Part shown: one piece after another, positions 56,814-63,718 of the stretch
How the letters are laid out: every line of letters begins with the position of its first letter
Position numbering within the stretch: position 1 is the stretch's first letter
Source: Pseudomonadota bacterium
GTDB taxonomy: Bacteria > Chloroflexota > Ktedonobacteria > Ktedonobacterales > JADMIN01
Direction: 5' to 3'
DNA length: 63,718 nucleotides
NCBI GenBank assembly: GCA_021324535.1
Contig: JAJPIU010000130.1
Coordinates: 1-63,718 of the forward strand
The notes under the pieces: generated by a model
Databases searched by the model: none
What the model was told of the DNA's origin: nothing
The model's input: the letters and a program-made list of their open reading frames with translations, nothing else
Translations under genes and position numbers: made by a program

Positions 56814-56848
56814 AAAAACCCCTCGCTCAGTGTAGATTGAGCGAGGGG
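56814..56848 (-). terminator. Intrinsic terminator after the PspAA-like gene
   Basis: A perfect 11-bp stem CCCCTCGCTCA/TGAGCGAGGGG (56819-56829 and 56838-56848) with an 8-base loop is followed on the minus strand by five T residues. It begins 20 bases after the stop at 56868. Confidence 0.85.
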
Positions 56849-56867
56849 TCAGAGCGAAGCGGCGATG

Positions 56868-57140
56868 CTATTCCACTTCCGCCTTGGCCAGCGCCTCGCG
56901 TGCCTCGTCGAGTGACATATCGGCGGCGGGGATGATCAGATCGGAAGTGACCACCTCATCATTCGCCACAGGTGTGCCCTCGCGCTGGATGAACGCGACA
57001 ACCTCTTGCAAGGTGGACGTGAAAGCGTCGGTATCGTTCTGTTGTATGGCCTGCGTTAGACGCTCGTCGAGGTGTTCCACCTCAGCGCCGTGCTGGTCAT
57101 CGAGGCGATACTGGTTATCTTCCTGGATGCGTACAATCAT
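56868..57140 (-). CDS. PspAA domain protein
   Basis: A 90-residue protein matching the PspAA domain found beside PspA in Actinobacteria, Chloroflexota and archaea: MIVRIQEDNQYRLDDQHGAEVEHLDERL at the start and GTPVANDEVVTSDLIIPAADMSLDEAREAL at the end. Its exact role is unknown; it is thought to partner PspA in the envelope stress response. GGAGGGGC precedes the ATG. It follows pspA by 168 bases, with a strong hairpin in the gap and a terminator after it. Confidence 0.88.
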   Translation of the reverse strand: MIVRIQEDNQYRLDDQHGAEVEHLDERLTQAIQQNDTDAFTSTLQEVVAFIQREGTPVANDEVVTSDLIIPAADMSLDEAREALAKAEVE

Positions 57141-57270
57141 GTGCGTTGCCCCTCCGTATCTACATCTATGAGAATGGTGACAAACAACAAGCGGCGCGGG
57201 TACAACGTATTGTACAACACATCAACGCTCAATGGAATGCACAACCTATCCCTGTTCCGCACATCACATT

Positions 57271-57296
57271 CCCCCTTCCCATCTATGGGAAGGGGG
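57271..57296 (-). terminator. Strong hairpin between pspA and the PspAA gene
   Basis: A perfect 12-bp stem CCCCCTTCCCAT/ATGGGAAGGGGG with a CT centre lies 13 bases past the pspA stop. It is the same stem as the terminator at 16096-16121. Only short AT stretches follow, so termination may be partial, letting some transcripts reach the PspAA gene. Confidence 0.6.
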
Positions 57297-57308
57297 CAGG
57301 GGGATAGG

Positions 57309-58082
57309 TCAGTCGTTCCCGTGTGCGCCGCTTGTCTCGCTGGCCGGTGGCAGTTGCGCCTGTGAGCCAGACTCACCAGAGGGAAGCTGCATCTGTGCTT
57401 TGAGCGCGGCAAGCTGGTTGTCTACCTCCGACTTGTTGCTCAAAGAGGCAAGCTGCCGGTCAATGTCGTCTCCGGCTGGCGCGCCAATTTCGGGCAACGC
57501 GCCGGAAGATGTGAGTTCATCGAGCGCATTGGCGCGCGCCTGCATCTGCAAGACACGATCCTGCGCCCGCTGCACGGCCAGGTTGACATCCGTCATCTCC
57601 TCGGAGATACCCGACGCCGCCTCTTGAATCTTCACCTGCGCCTGCGCCGCGCCATATTGCGCCTTCACCATCTCTTTCTGAGAGCGGAAGGCTTCAACAC
57701 GCTGCTGGAGGCGTGACTGCATATCAATGAACTTCTGCTGCTGCGCCTTCAATTGCTCGATCTGCTGCTCGAAGGCGTCGATCTGGGACTGCAAGCCCTG
57801 CTTGCGTTCGAGCGCCCGCCGCGCCAGGTCTTCCCTGTTTTGCTCAAGCGCCCGGCGCGCCTGATCGTCGTACTTCTGCATCTGCGCCTGAATCTGCGCC
57901 TCTTGCTGTTCGAGCCGCTTCTCGTTCATCGTCACGTCAACGATGCTGCGCCGCAGGTTCTGCAACTGTTCGAGCTGCTTCTCATACGAATAATCGAGCG
58001 CCTGCCCTGGGTCTTCGGCGCGATCCAGGAAGGAACTCATCACTGTCTTGATATAGTTCGTAAACCGGGAGAACACACCCAT
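57309..58082 (-). CDS. pspA: Phage shock protein A / IM30 homologue
   Basis: A 257-residue coiled-coil ESCRT-III-like membrane remodelling protein. The N-terminus MGVFSRFTNYIKTVMSSFLDRAEDP is the amphipathic membrane helix with the conserved region after it, followed by long helices to about residue 190 (KKQ/E-rich, ALERKQGLQSQIDAFEQQI). The C-terminal 65 residues are less ordered and Pro/Gly/Ser-rich. It protects membrane integrity under stress. AGGAG precedes the ATG. The next gene downstream encodes its PspAA companion. Confidence 0.94.
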   Translation of the reverse strand: MGVFSRFTNYIKTVMSSFLDRAEDPGQALDYSYEKQLEQLQNLRRSIVDVTMNEKRLEQQEAQIQAQMQKYDDQARRALEQNREDLARRALERKQGLQSQIDAFEQQIEQLKAQQQKFIDMQSRLQQRVEAFRSQKEMVKAQYGAAQAQVKIQEAASGISEEMTDVNLAVQRAQDRVLQMQARANALDELTSSGALPEIGAPAGDDIDRQLASLSNKSEVDNQLAALKAQMQLPSGESGSQAQLPPASETSGAHGND

Positions 58083-58204
58083 TGCCTGATCTCCTCTTAC
58101 CCTTATCTTCTGTTCGTCTTACGACATCCAACGACCCATATCTTAATGATACGCGATGTGGATGATGTTTGTCTTAGAAACCGGCGTGCGCGGAGAAACC
58201 CGCA

Positions 58205-59569
58205 TTACTGGCGAATCAGCGCCAATACCTCGTCGCGGTGGCGCTCCATCTCCTCCAGCGTATCGGCCTCCAGGTTCAACCGCAACAGCGGTTCTGTATT
58301 GGATGGCCGCACATTGAACCACCACGTTGGGAAGGAGACCGTCACGCCATCAAGGTGATCGATCTGGCCGCCCTCGGCAGCGTACTTCTGCTCAATAGCT
58401 GCCATGCGCCCCTGCTGATCGCGTACTTCGCTGTTGACCTCGCCGCTGCGGTAGCGCGTGTCAATCGCCGAGACCAGTTGCGAGAGCGTCTGGCCACTCT
58501 GGCTGACGAGCTCTAGCGCCGTCAGGAAGGCGATCAGCCCTGAGTCGGCGTACCAGTTGTCGCGGAAGTAGAAATGGCCGGAATGCTCGCCGCCAAAGAT
58601 GGCGTTTTCCTCGCGCATCTGCGCCTTGATGAACGAATGGCCGACGCGCGTGCGAATGGCGCGTCCACCCTCTCGCTCGATCAATTCTGGTACGGAGCGA
58701 GAGCAGATCAGGTTGTAGAGGATCGTCGCGCCAGGGTGGCGTTGCAGCATACTCTGCGCCACCAGCGCCGTCACCATGTCGCCGCCCAAAAGCTGACCGT
58801 TCTCGTCAACCAGGAACATACGGTCGGCGTCGCCGTCAAACGCCACGCCCATCGCGCAGCCCTCCGCTGGAACCACACGCCGCAGTTCCTCGGTGTTTTC
58901 CGGCTCGATGGGGCTGGCGGGATGATTGGGGAACGAGCCGTCAAGCTCGAAGTAGAGCGGAACCAGCTCACAGGGCAGCTTCTCGAAGACGCGCGGGATG
59001 ATCAGCCCGGCCATGCCGTTGCCCGCGTCCACCGCGATCTTATAGGGCTTGACAGTGGCCACATCAATGAACGAGAGCGCGTGCGCCACGAAATCATCAA
59101 GCACGTCGCGCTTGATCACCTGGCCCTGGCGCGTGGGTGTGGCGAACTGGCCCGATAGCGCAATATCACGGATCGCGAAGCCACCTGTCTCCGAGCTAAT
59201 GGCGATGGCGTTCTCGCGGCACATCTTGATGCCGTTGTATCTGCCGGGATTGTGCGAGGCAGTGATCATGATACCGGCGGGATAGCCAAACTTGCCGACC
59301 GCAAAATACAGTTCGTCGGTCGAGGTCATCCCCAGGTCAATCGCGTCAGCGCCTTGCTCGGTGACGCCGCGAATGATCGCCGCCGCCAGCGCGGGCGACG
59401 AGACACGCATATCGCGCCCAATGGCGACGCGATCCACGCCGAGGTATTGCACAAACGCGCGCGCCACTAGATAGGCCGCCTGGTCGGTGAGGTCGGTTGG
59501 ATACACCCCCCGCACATCGTAGGCGCCAAATATCTTCGGGTCTATGTCGGGTTTTGCCGGAGTGGACAT
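58205..59569 (-). CDS. manB: Phosphomannomutase/phosphoglucomutase
   Basis: A 454-residue alpha-D-phosphohexomutase that moves phosphate between C6 and C1 of mannose or glucose. The active-site Ser is in IMITASHNPGRYNGIK, the Mg-binding loop is FDGDADRMFLVDE, the sugar-binding loop is GGEHSGHFYFR, and the phosphate-binding C-terminal loop is VRPSNTEPLLRLN. It supplies sugar 1-phosphates for nucleotide sugars and polysaccharide. AAAGGAG lies 10 bases before the ATG. It is followed by pspA on the same strand after 122 bases. Confidence 0.95.
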   Translation of the reverse strand: MSTPAKPDIDPKIFGAYDVRGVYPTDLTDQAAYLVARAFVQYLGVDRVAIGRDMRVSSPALAAAIIRGVTEQGADAIDLGMTSTDELYFAVGKFGYPAGIMITASHNPGRYNGIKMCRENAIAISSETGGFAIRDIALSGQFATPTRQGQVIKRDVLDDFVAHALSFIDVATVKPYKIAVDAGNGMAGLIIPRVFEKLPCELVPLYFELDGSFPNHPASPIEPENTEELRRVVPAEGCAMGVAFDGDADRMFLVDENGQLLGGDMVTALVAQSMLQRHPGATILYNLICSRSVPELIEREGGRAIRTRVGHSFIKAQMREENAIFGGEHSGHFYFRDNWYADSGLIAFLTALELVSQSGQTLSQLVSAIDTRYRSGEVNSEVRDQQGRMAAIEQKYAAEGGQIDHLDGVTVSFPTWWFNVRPSNTEPLLRLNLEADTLEEMERHRDEVLALIRQ

Positions 59570-59656
59570 CTAGGGATCGCTCCTTTCGCTGACGCGGGCT
59601 TGTCGTCGCCTGGGTCGTTGTCTGGGTCATTGTTTATCGCCAGCATACGACACCCA

Positions 59657-60865
59657 TTAGAAAATGGGAAGGAGCAAGAGCGCGCGCCCGATGATCTCGC
59701 CGATGAAGACAAATGAGACACACAGATACAACATGCCCGTGGCCGACTGGAACGAGCGCCCGCGTGTGAGATAGAGCGCGACCGCGCCCAGCGCCAGCGA
59801 TGACACAAACCCAAGCAAGTATTGCAGGATCGCCAGCACGCCAACGCTCAGCGGCGCCTGACGGAGGGGAACGGCCTGGTGTGGCGTTGTGGATGGCGAA
59901 CCAGCGCCGGGCGTTGTCGCGGGTGTGGGAGTCGCAGGCTTCATGCCGCCAATCGATCCCTTTCCGGTGGTTGATCCAGCCCCGGCGGTGGGGGTCGTCA
60001 CAACGATCTGGCCGTTCGCCCCCGTCTGGATGGTTGTTCCTGGGGTGACGGTGGTTGTGCGCAGCGAGGGATGCGCCGTGCTGGGGCCGATCAGCAGCGA
60101 GAAGACCAGTTCCAGGACGAGCGCGCCAAGCATCAGCGTCGTCACAAACTCCAGTGGCTTGCCTGAGGCAGTTGGCGTGTTGAGATACCAGTGGCCCAGC
60201 AGCATCGCCGTCATCACGCCGCCAAGCGCCAGCGCCCCCAGCAGAAACGCGCCCACCAGGAACGCGCCATCCAGTCGGCTATCTGCCAGCGTGCGATAGG
60301 CCATGCCCACTACGAAGACGGCGGCCAGCCCTAGCGCAGCGGTCAGCCCACCAAGCGCAAAACGTATCTCACGGATGGTGATTATTCCCACGCCAGGCAG
60401 CCGGAACAATGGTTTGAGCGTCATATCCGCCGGTTTGGGCGGGCGTGGCTTCTTGGGTGTGGCTGGCCCGTCCTCGGCGGCGATGTCGCTGAGCGGCGTC
60501 AATTCCTCCTCGTGCTCGCTTGCGGCAGGGCGTTGGCGTCTGCGCGGCTTCTGGCCTTTGCGCGGCTGGCGATCCAGCCAGAGCAACACATTCCAGGGCA
60601 GCAGCAGCGCAGAGAAGAGCAGCACAAGCGTCCCCTGCGCGTCGAGCCAAGGGGTATCCAGCCCTAGGCCGCGCATGACGGCGGGCGAGGCGAAGGCGTT
60701 CATGGCGCCGATGGTGAGGGCGGCGAAGATGACATAGAGCACGCCCTGAAAGATAACGAAGCTGCGGCTGGAATCGCCCCGCAGGTCGAGCGCATACAGG
60801 CACACAAACGAGCCGACGGTGAGTTCGAGCAGCACGATAAAGAGCGCGGGTGGCAGCGTCTGCAT
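59657..60865 (-). CDS. Unknown multi-pass membrane protein with Thr/Gly-rich external loop
   Basis: A 402-residue protein with about nine membrane helices in three groups: residues 5-110, 165-260 and 340-400. A charged cytoplasmic segment (about 115-165, RKGQKPRRRQRP then Pro/Lys) and a low-complexity Thr/Pro/Gly loop (about 268-335) separate them. GHWYLNTPTASGKPLEF lies between helices in the middle group. I cannot assign a family. The ATG at 60865 follows AGAGGA. It is divergent from the sensor kinase gene, sharing a 182-base gap with -10-like TATAAT on each strand (60949-60954 minus, 61002-61007 plus). Confidence 0.75.
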   Translation of the reverse strand: MQTLPPALFIVLLELTVGSFVCLYALDLRGDSSRSFVIFQGVLYVIFAALTIGAMNAFASPAVMRGLGLDTPWLDAQGTLVLLFSALLLPWNVLLWLDRQPRKGQKPRRRQRPAASEHEEELTPLSDIAAEDGPATPKKPRPPKPADMTLKPLFRLPGVGIITIREIRFALGGLTAALGLAAVFVVGMAYRTLADSRLDGAFLVGAFLLGALALGGVMTAMLLGHWYLNTPTASGKPLEFVTTLMLGALVLELVFSLLIGPSTAHPSLRTTTVTPGTTIQTGANGQIVVTTPTAGAGSTTGKGSIGGMKPATPTPATTPGAGSPSTTPHQAVPLRQAPLSVGVLAILQYLLGFVSSLALGAVALYLTRGRSFQSATGMLYLCVSFVFIGEIIGRALLLLPIF

Positions 60866-61047
60866 AAGTCCTCTATCTTGTATCCTGGAGTGCGGTGAAG
60901 TTGTGAAGATGGGTAGGCCAGTGGTGGCGTACCCCTTGCTACACACTGATTATAACGCGACATGCGCCAGCGACGTTCCGTTCCCTCTATCTTGAGCGGC
61001 ATATAATATGGGCCAGGAGATGATTTCGCAGCGGGAGGGGTAACGCT

Positions 61048-63051
61048 ATGTCGGCGCCCGTCGTCGGCCCACCATCCGCGCCACCGGAAGATGAGGCGCA
61101 TACGCAGCCGCCAGCGCCGGGCGGATTGTTGCGCATTCGTCGCATAATGGCCGCTCTGATGGGCGCATGGCCGGTTGCATGGCGCACGCGCTGGCCAGCG
61201 CTGCGTGGCTATGTGGCGGCGATAGGCGGTGTGGCGCTGGCCAGCCTGGCGATTGTGATGAGCCAGCTTGTGGCGCATATCGAAAACATCTCGCTGCTCT
61301 ATCTGCTGGTGGTGTTGGGGCTGGCTGCCTTCTTTGGGCGCGGCCCAGCGATCTTTGCTTCGGTGCTGGCCTTTCTGGCATATGACTTCTTCTTCATTCC
61401 CCCGCTCTATCGCCTGACGGTCAGCGATCCCACCGAGTGGCTCTCGCTGCTGGCGCTGCTGGCGGCCTCGCTGGTGGCCGGGCAACTGGCTACCGTCATG
61501 CGGGCGAGGGCGCGCGAGGCTCGTGAGAGTGAGCAACGCACGGCCACGCTCTATGCGCTCGCGCAGTTGATCAGCAAGACGACGGACGAGGAGGCGTTGT
61601 ATGTTGCTCTGACGGAGCGTGTCGTCGAGGTTTTTAGGCCGTTTGGCGTCGAAGCCTGCGCGATCCTCCTGCCGGAGGGGGAAGACGTCGCAGAAGATCA
61701 GTGGGCGCCCATAGGGCAGATGCGCGCCTACGGAACTGGAACGAAGCTCACCGTGCGTGCCCTGGCCCCGACGGATACTCCCTTCGCCAACGTATTGCGT
61801 CTGACCGAGCGGCGAAATGTGACACGCGCGACCTGGGCGTACGAGCATGGCCTTTCCACAGGAGGCGCCATCCATCCCGACGCCAACAATCACAATCACA
61901 ATCACGTATCCCTGCCGAGCAAGAAAAACAGCGCCTCATCTGACGCCACGCCAACCATCTTCTTTGCGCCGTTGCAGATCGGCTCGAAAACACTTGGTAT
62001 ACTGGCGGTCGCCGGGTATGGGGCGCTCTGGCGCTTGATGCTGGGCAGCCGTGCGGATATTGCCAGGTGGGTGAGAATGCCGATGGGGGTGAAGCTCTCA
62101 ATTCAGCGGACACCGCGCCGATTGCTTCGCTTCATGGGTGGCTCCCGACGTTGGCGCGTAGCGCCAGATGCGCAGCTTGCTCCGGCGCGTGCGCTCTTCG
62201 CGGGCTTTCGTGATCAGATTGCGCTGGCGGTGGAGCGACAGCAGCTTGCGCGCGAGGCTGTGCATGTGGCGGCGCTGCGCGAGAGCGACCGCATGAAGAA
62301 CGCCCTGCTTGGCACGGTGACGCACGATCTGCGCACGCCGCTTGCTTCGATTCGTGCGGCGACCGAGAGCCTGTTGGAGGCTAGCGCCGCCTGGGATGAG
62401 GAGCAACGTCGCTACTTTCTCGAGACCATCCATTCCAGCGAGATGCGCCTGAGCCATATGGTCGCAAACCTGCTCGATCTCTCACGACTGGAAGCTGGCG
62501 CGGCTATCCCACAGAAACAGTGGTATCCCATCGGCGATGTGATCTCCGCCACGCTCGACCGGCTCGATCTCATCGGCGTGACGGCAGGTAGGCCAATCGA
62601 GCTGGATGTTCCCACAGACCTGCCGCTGGTTCCGCTGGATCACGAGCAGATCGAAGAGGTGGTGACGAATCTGATCGAAAACGCCGTCAAGTATTCGCCC
62701 GCCGGTAAGCCAATCGGCGTGAGCGCCCGCCTTGTGAAGTCGGCCCATGCCAATGAAACGGGTGAAATCGAGGTTCACATTAGCGATCAGGGTGAGGGAA
62801 TCCCCGCAAGTGAGTTGACGGCGATCTTCGATAAGTTCTATCGTGTGCAACGGGGGAAACGTGGCGGCAAGCAACCTGGTGGCGCTGGCCTGGGGTTGGC
62901 TATCTGCGCGGCAATTATTGCGGCCCACGGTGGGCGCATCTGGGCGGAAAGCCAGCCTGGGCTTGGTTCGACGTTTATCTTCCGGCTGCCGATCCCTCGC
63001 GATGATGCGCGCCCGCTCCCGACGGAGGGTATCTCCAATGCCAACGAGTGA
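61048..63051 (+). CDS. KdpD-like sensor histidine kinase lacking the N-terminal KdpD domain
   Basis: A 667-residue kinase. After a Pro-rich N-terminus come four close membrane helices with the DUF4118 pattern of KdpD (LLYLLVVLGLAAFFGRGPAIFASVLAFLAYDFFFIPP), a GAF-like domain (about 165-400, with an insertion), the HisKA box TVTHDLRTPLASIRA (His at about 426), and the ATPase domain with N-box NLIENAVKYSP, DQGEGIP and GAGLGLAIC. The cytoplasmic N-terminal KdpD/USP domains are absent. A short His/Asn repeat (HNHNH) lies in the GAF insertion. The response regulator gene overlaps its end by 14 bases. Confidence 0.92.
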   Translation: MSAPVVGPPSAPPEDEAHTQPPAPGGLLRIRRIMAALMGAWPVAWRTRWPALRGYVAAIGGVALASLAIVMSQLVAHIENISLLYLLVVLGLAAFFGRGPAIFASVLAFLAYDFFFIPPLYRLTVSDPTEWLSLLALLAASLVAGQLATVMRARAREARESEQRTATLYALAQLISKTTDEEALYVALTERVVEVFRPFGVEACAILLPEGEDVAEDQWAPIGQMRAYGTGTKLTVRALAPTDTPFANVLRLTERRNVTRATWAYEHGLSTGGAIHPDANNHNHNHVSLPSKKNSASSDATPTIFFAPLQIGSKTLGILAVAGYGALWRLMLGSRADIARWVRMPMGVKLSIQRTPRRLLRFMGGSRRWRVAPDAQLAPARALFAGFRDQIALAVERQQLAREAVHVAALRESDRMKNALLGTVTHDLRTPLASIRAATESLLEASAAWDEEQRRYFLETIHSSEMRLSHMVANLLDLSRLEAGAAIPQKQWYPIGDVISATLDRLDLIGVTAGRPIELDVPTDLPLVPLDHEQIEEVVTNLIENAVKYSPAGKPIGVSARLVKSAHANETGEIEVHISDQGEGIPASELTAIFDKFYRVQRGKRGGKQPGGAGLGLAICAAIIAAHGGRIWAESQPGLGSTFIFRLPIPRDDARPLPTEGISNANE

Positions 63052-63718
63052 GCGCGATCCACAAGACGCACAACCACAAGCCATACCATCCAGCGACACA
63101 GGCCAACCTATCTCAAACGCAGGCGCGCCCAGGAAGGTTGAAAAAGGCGCGCGCGTGCTGGTGGTTGACGATGAGCCGGAGCTACGCCGCGCCGTCAGTT
63201 TGCGGTTGCAGGGTGAGGGCTTCGTTGTTGCAGGGGCCGAGACAGGCGCCGAAGGGCTTGAGATGCTGGCGCGCTGGCGGCCTGATGTGATCATCCTCGA
63301 TCTCTCGCTGCCTGATATGGACGGACTCGAGGTGTGCCGACAGGCGCGGGCACGGTCAGCGACGCCAATCATTGTGCTCTCCGTGCGGGAAAGCGACGAC
63401 GACAAGGTGACGGCGCTTGAATCTGGGGCCGACGACTATCTGACCAAACCCTTTAGCAGCCGCGAACTGGTAGCGCGCGTGCGTCTGGCCTTGCGCCATG
63501 CCGCGCAGGTTGCTGGCGGATCAGGCGCCGCAACAGAGGCGCGCTTCCAGACGGGCGGTCTGATGATTGACTACACACGCCGCCTTGTCACCGTGGATGG
63601 CAAGGATGTCCATCTGACACCTACTGAATACGACATGCTCAAATATCTCGCGCGCCACGCAGGCAAGGTGATCACCCGTCGCACGCTGCTTATTGGCGTG
63701 TGGGGGCCACAGTACGCC
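63038..63718 (+). CDS. KdpE/OmpR-type response regulator, 3' end outside the window
   Basis: Starts at an ATG inside the sensor kinase gene, with GGAGGG upstream, and stays open to the last base (227 codons). After a 40-residue polar leader comes a receiver domain with DDE acidic pocket (VVDDEPE), phosphorylated Asp in IILDLSLPDMDG and Lys in DDYLTKPF. Then follows a winged-helix DNA-binding domain (VDGKDVHLTPTEYDMLKYLARHAGKVITRRTLL), cut at GVWGPQYA. With the kinase before it, it forms a two-component system that resembles KdpDE. The usual target, kdpFABC, would have to lie downstream of the window. Confidence 0.92.
   Translation, partial: MPTSERDPQDAQPQAIPSSDTGQPISNAGAPRKVEKGARVLVVDDEPELRRAVSLRLQGEGFVVAGAETGAEGLEMLARWRPDVIILDLSLPDMDGLEVCRQARARSATPIIVLSVRESDDDKVTALESGADDYLTKPFSSRELVARVRLALRHAAQVAGGSGAATEARFQTGGLMIDYTRRLVTVDGKDVHLTPTEYDMLKYLARHAGKVITRRTLLIGVWGPQYA

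Overview
The window is about 60% GC, densely coded on both strands, and has no rRNA, tRNA, CRISPR array or intact transposase that I can see. The gene content points to a Chloroflexota bacterium, most likely near Ktedonobacteria or Thermomicrobia. The pointers are a family B DNA polymerase with a DTDG motif C, a b6-type quinol:cytochrome complex with split cytochrome b, a membrane H+-pyrophosphatase, an F420-reductase-like Rossmann protein, PspA with PspAA, and a Ski2-like helicase. The phylum assignment is inferred from protein families, not from a marker gene.

Layout. 1-7.7 kb: a dihydroxyacetone (DHA) catabolic locus with a DhaR-type AAA+ regulator, a MIP channel, dhaK, dhaL, dhaM and a dedicated HPr and PTS Enzyme I, so phosphate can pass from PEP to DHA through proteins all encoded here. 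7.8-16 kb: an unknown protein with a duplicated PWDAPYFG motif, a PTPS/QueD-like enzyme, glutamate dehydrogenase, a GT39-like membrane protein and a family B polymerase. 16-21.6 kb (minus): a respiratory bc-type operon of cytochrome b6-like protein, cytochrome b C-terminal subunit, Rieske protein, a membrane cytochrome c fused to a cupredoxin, and a large unrecognised membrane protein. 22-28 kb: a small membrane protein, an alkyltransferase-like protein, H+-PPase and an MFS transporter.

27.6-29.3 kb and 35.8-36.4 kb carry gene decay: a truncated alpha/beta hydrolase beside an AT-richer coiled-coil gene, a Nudix homologue without its Nudix box, and an MNT/HEPN pair whose HEPN half has lost its core and catalytic His. 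29-44.7 kb is mostly housekeeping: RecX, a DEAD-box helicase, acylphosphatase, HIT hydrolase, RpiA, endonuclease IV, a Ski2-like helicase and a lipid kinase. 44.9-49.1 kb is a run of signalling proteins: a small protein, a DUF4388 protein, a Cache/MCP-like receptor without a chemotaxis tip but with a long Met/Gly tail, and a lone cNMP-binding domain. 49.3-63.7 kb: TyrRS, RidA, an ACAD10/11-like pair (kinase plus acyl-CoA dehydrogenase), the RNA-repair protein Pnkp, PspA/PspAA, a phosphohexomutase, a membrane protein, and a KdpD/KdpE-like two-component pair cut by the window end.

Two non-coding patterns recur. GC-rich hairpins start right after several stop codons and share sequence, and at least six genes are preceded by an extended -10 element of the form TGnTATA(A/C)T. 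A small palindromic repeat family clusters at 23.1-23.3 and 27.6-27.7 kb.
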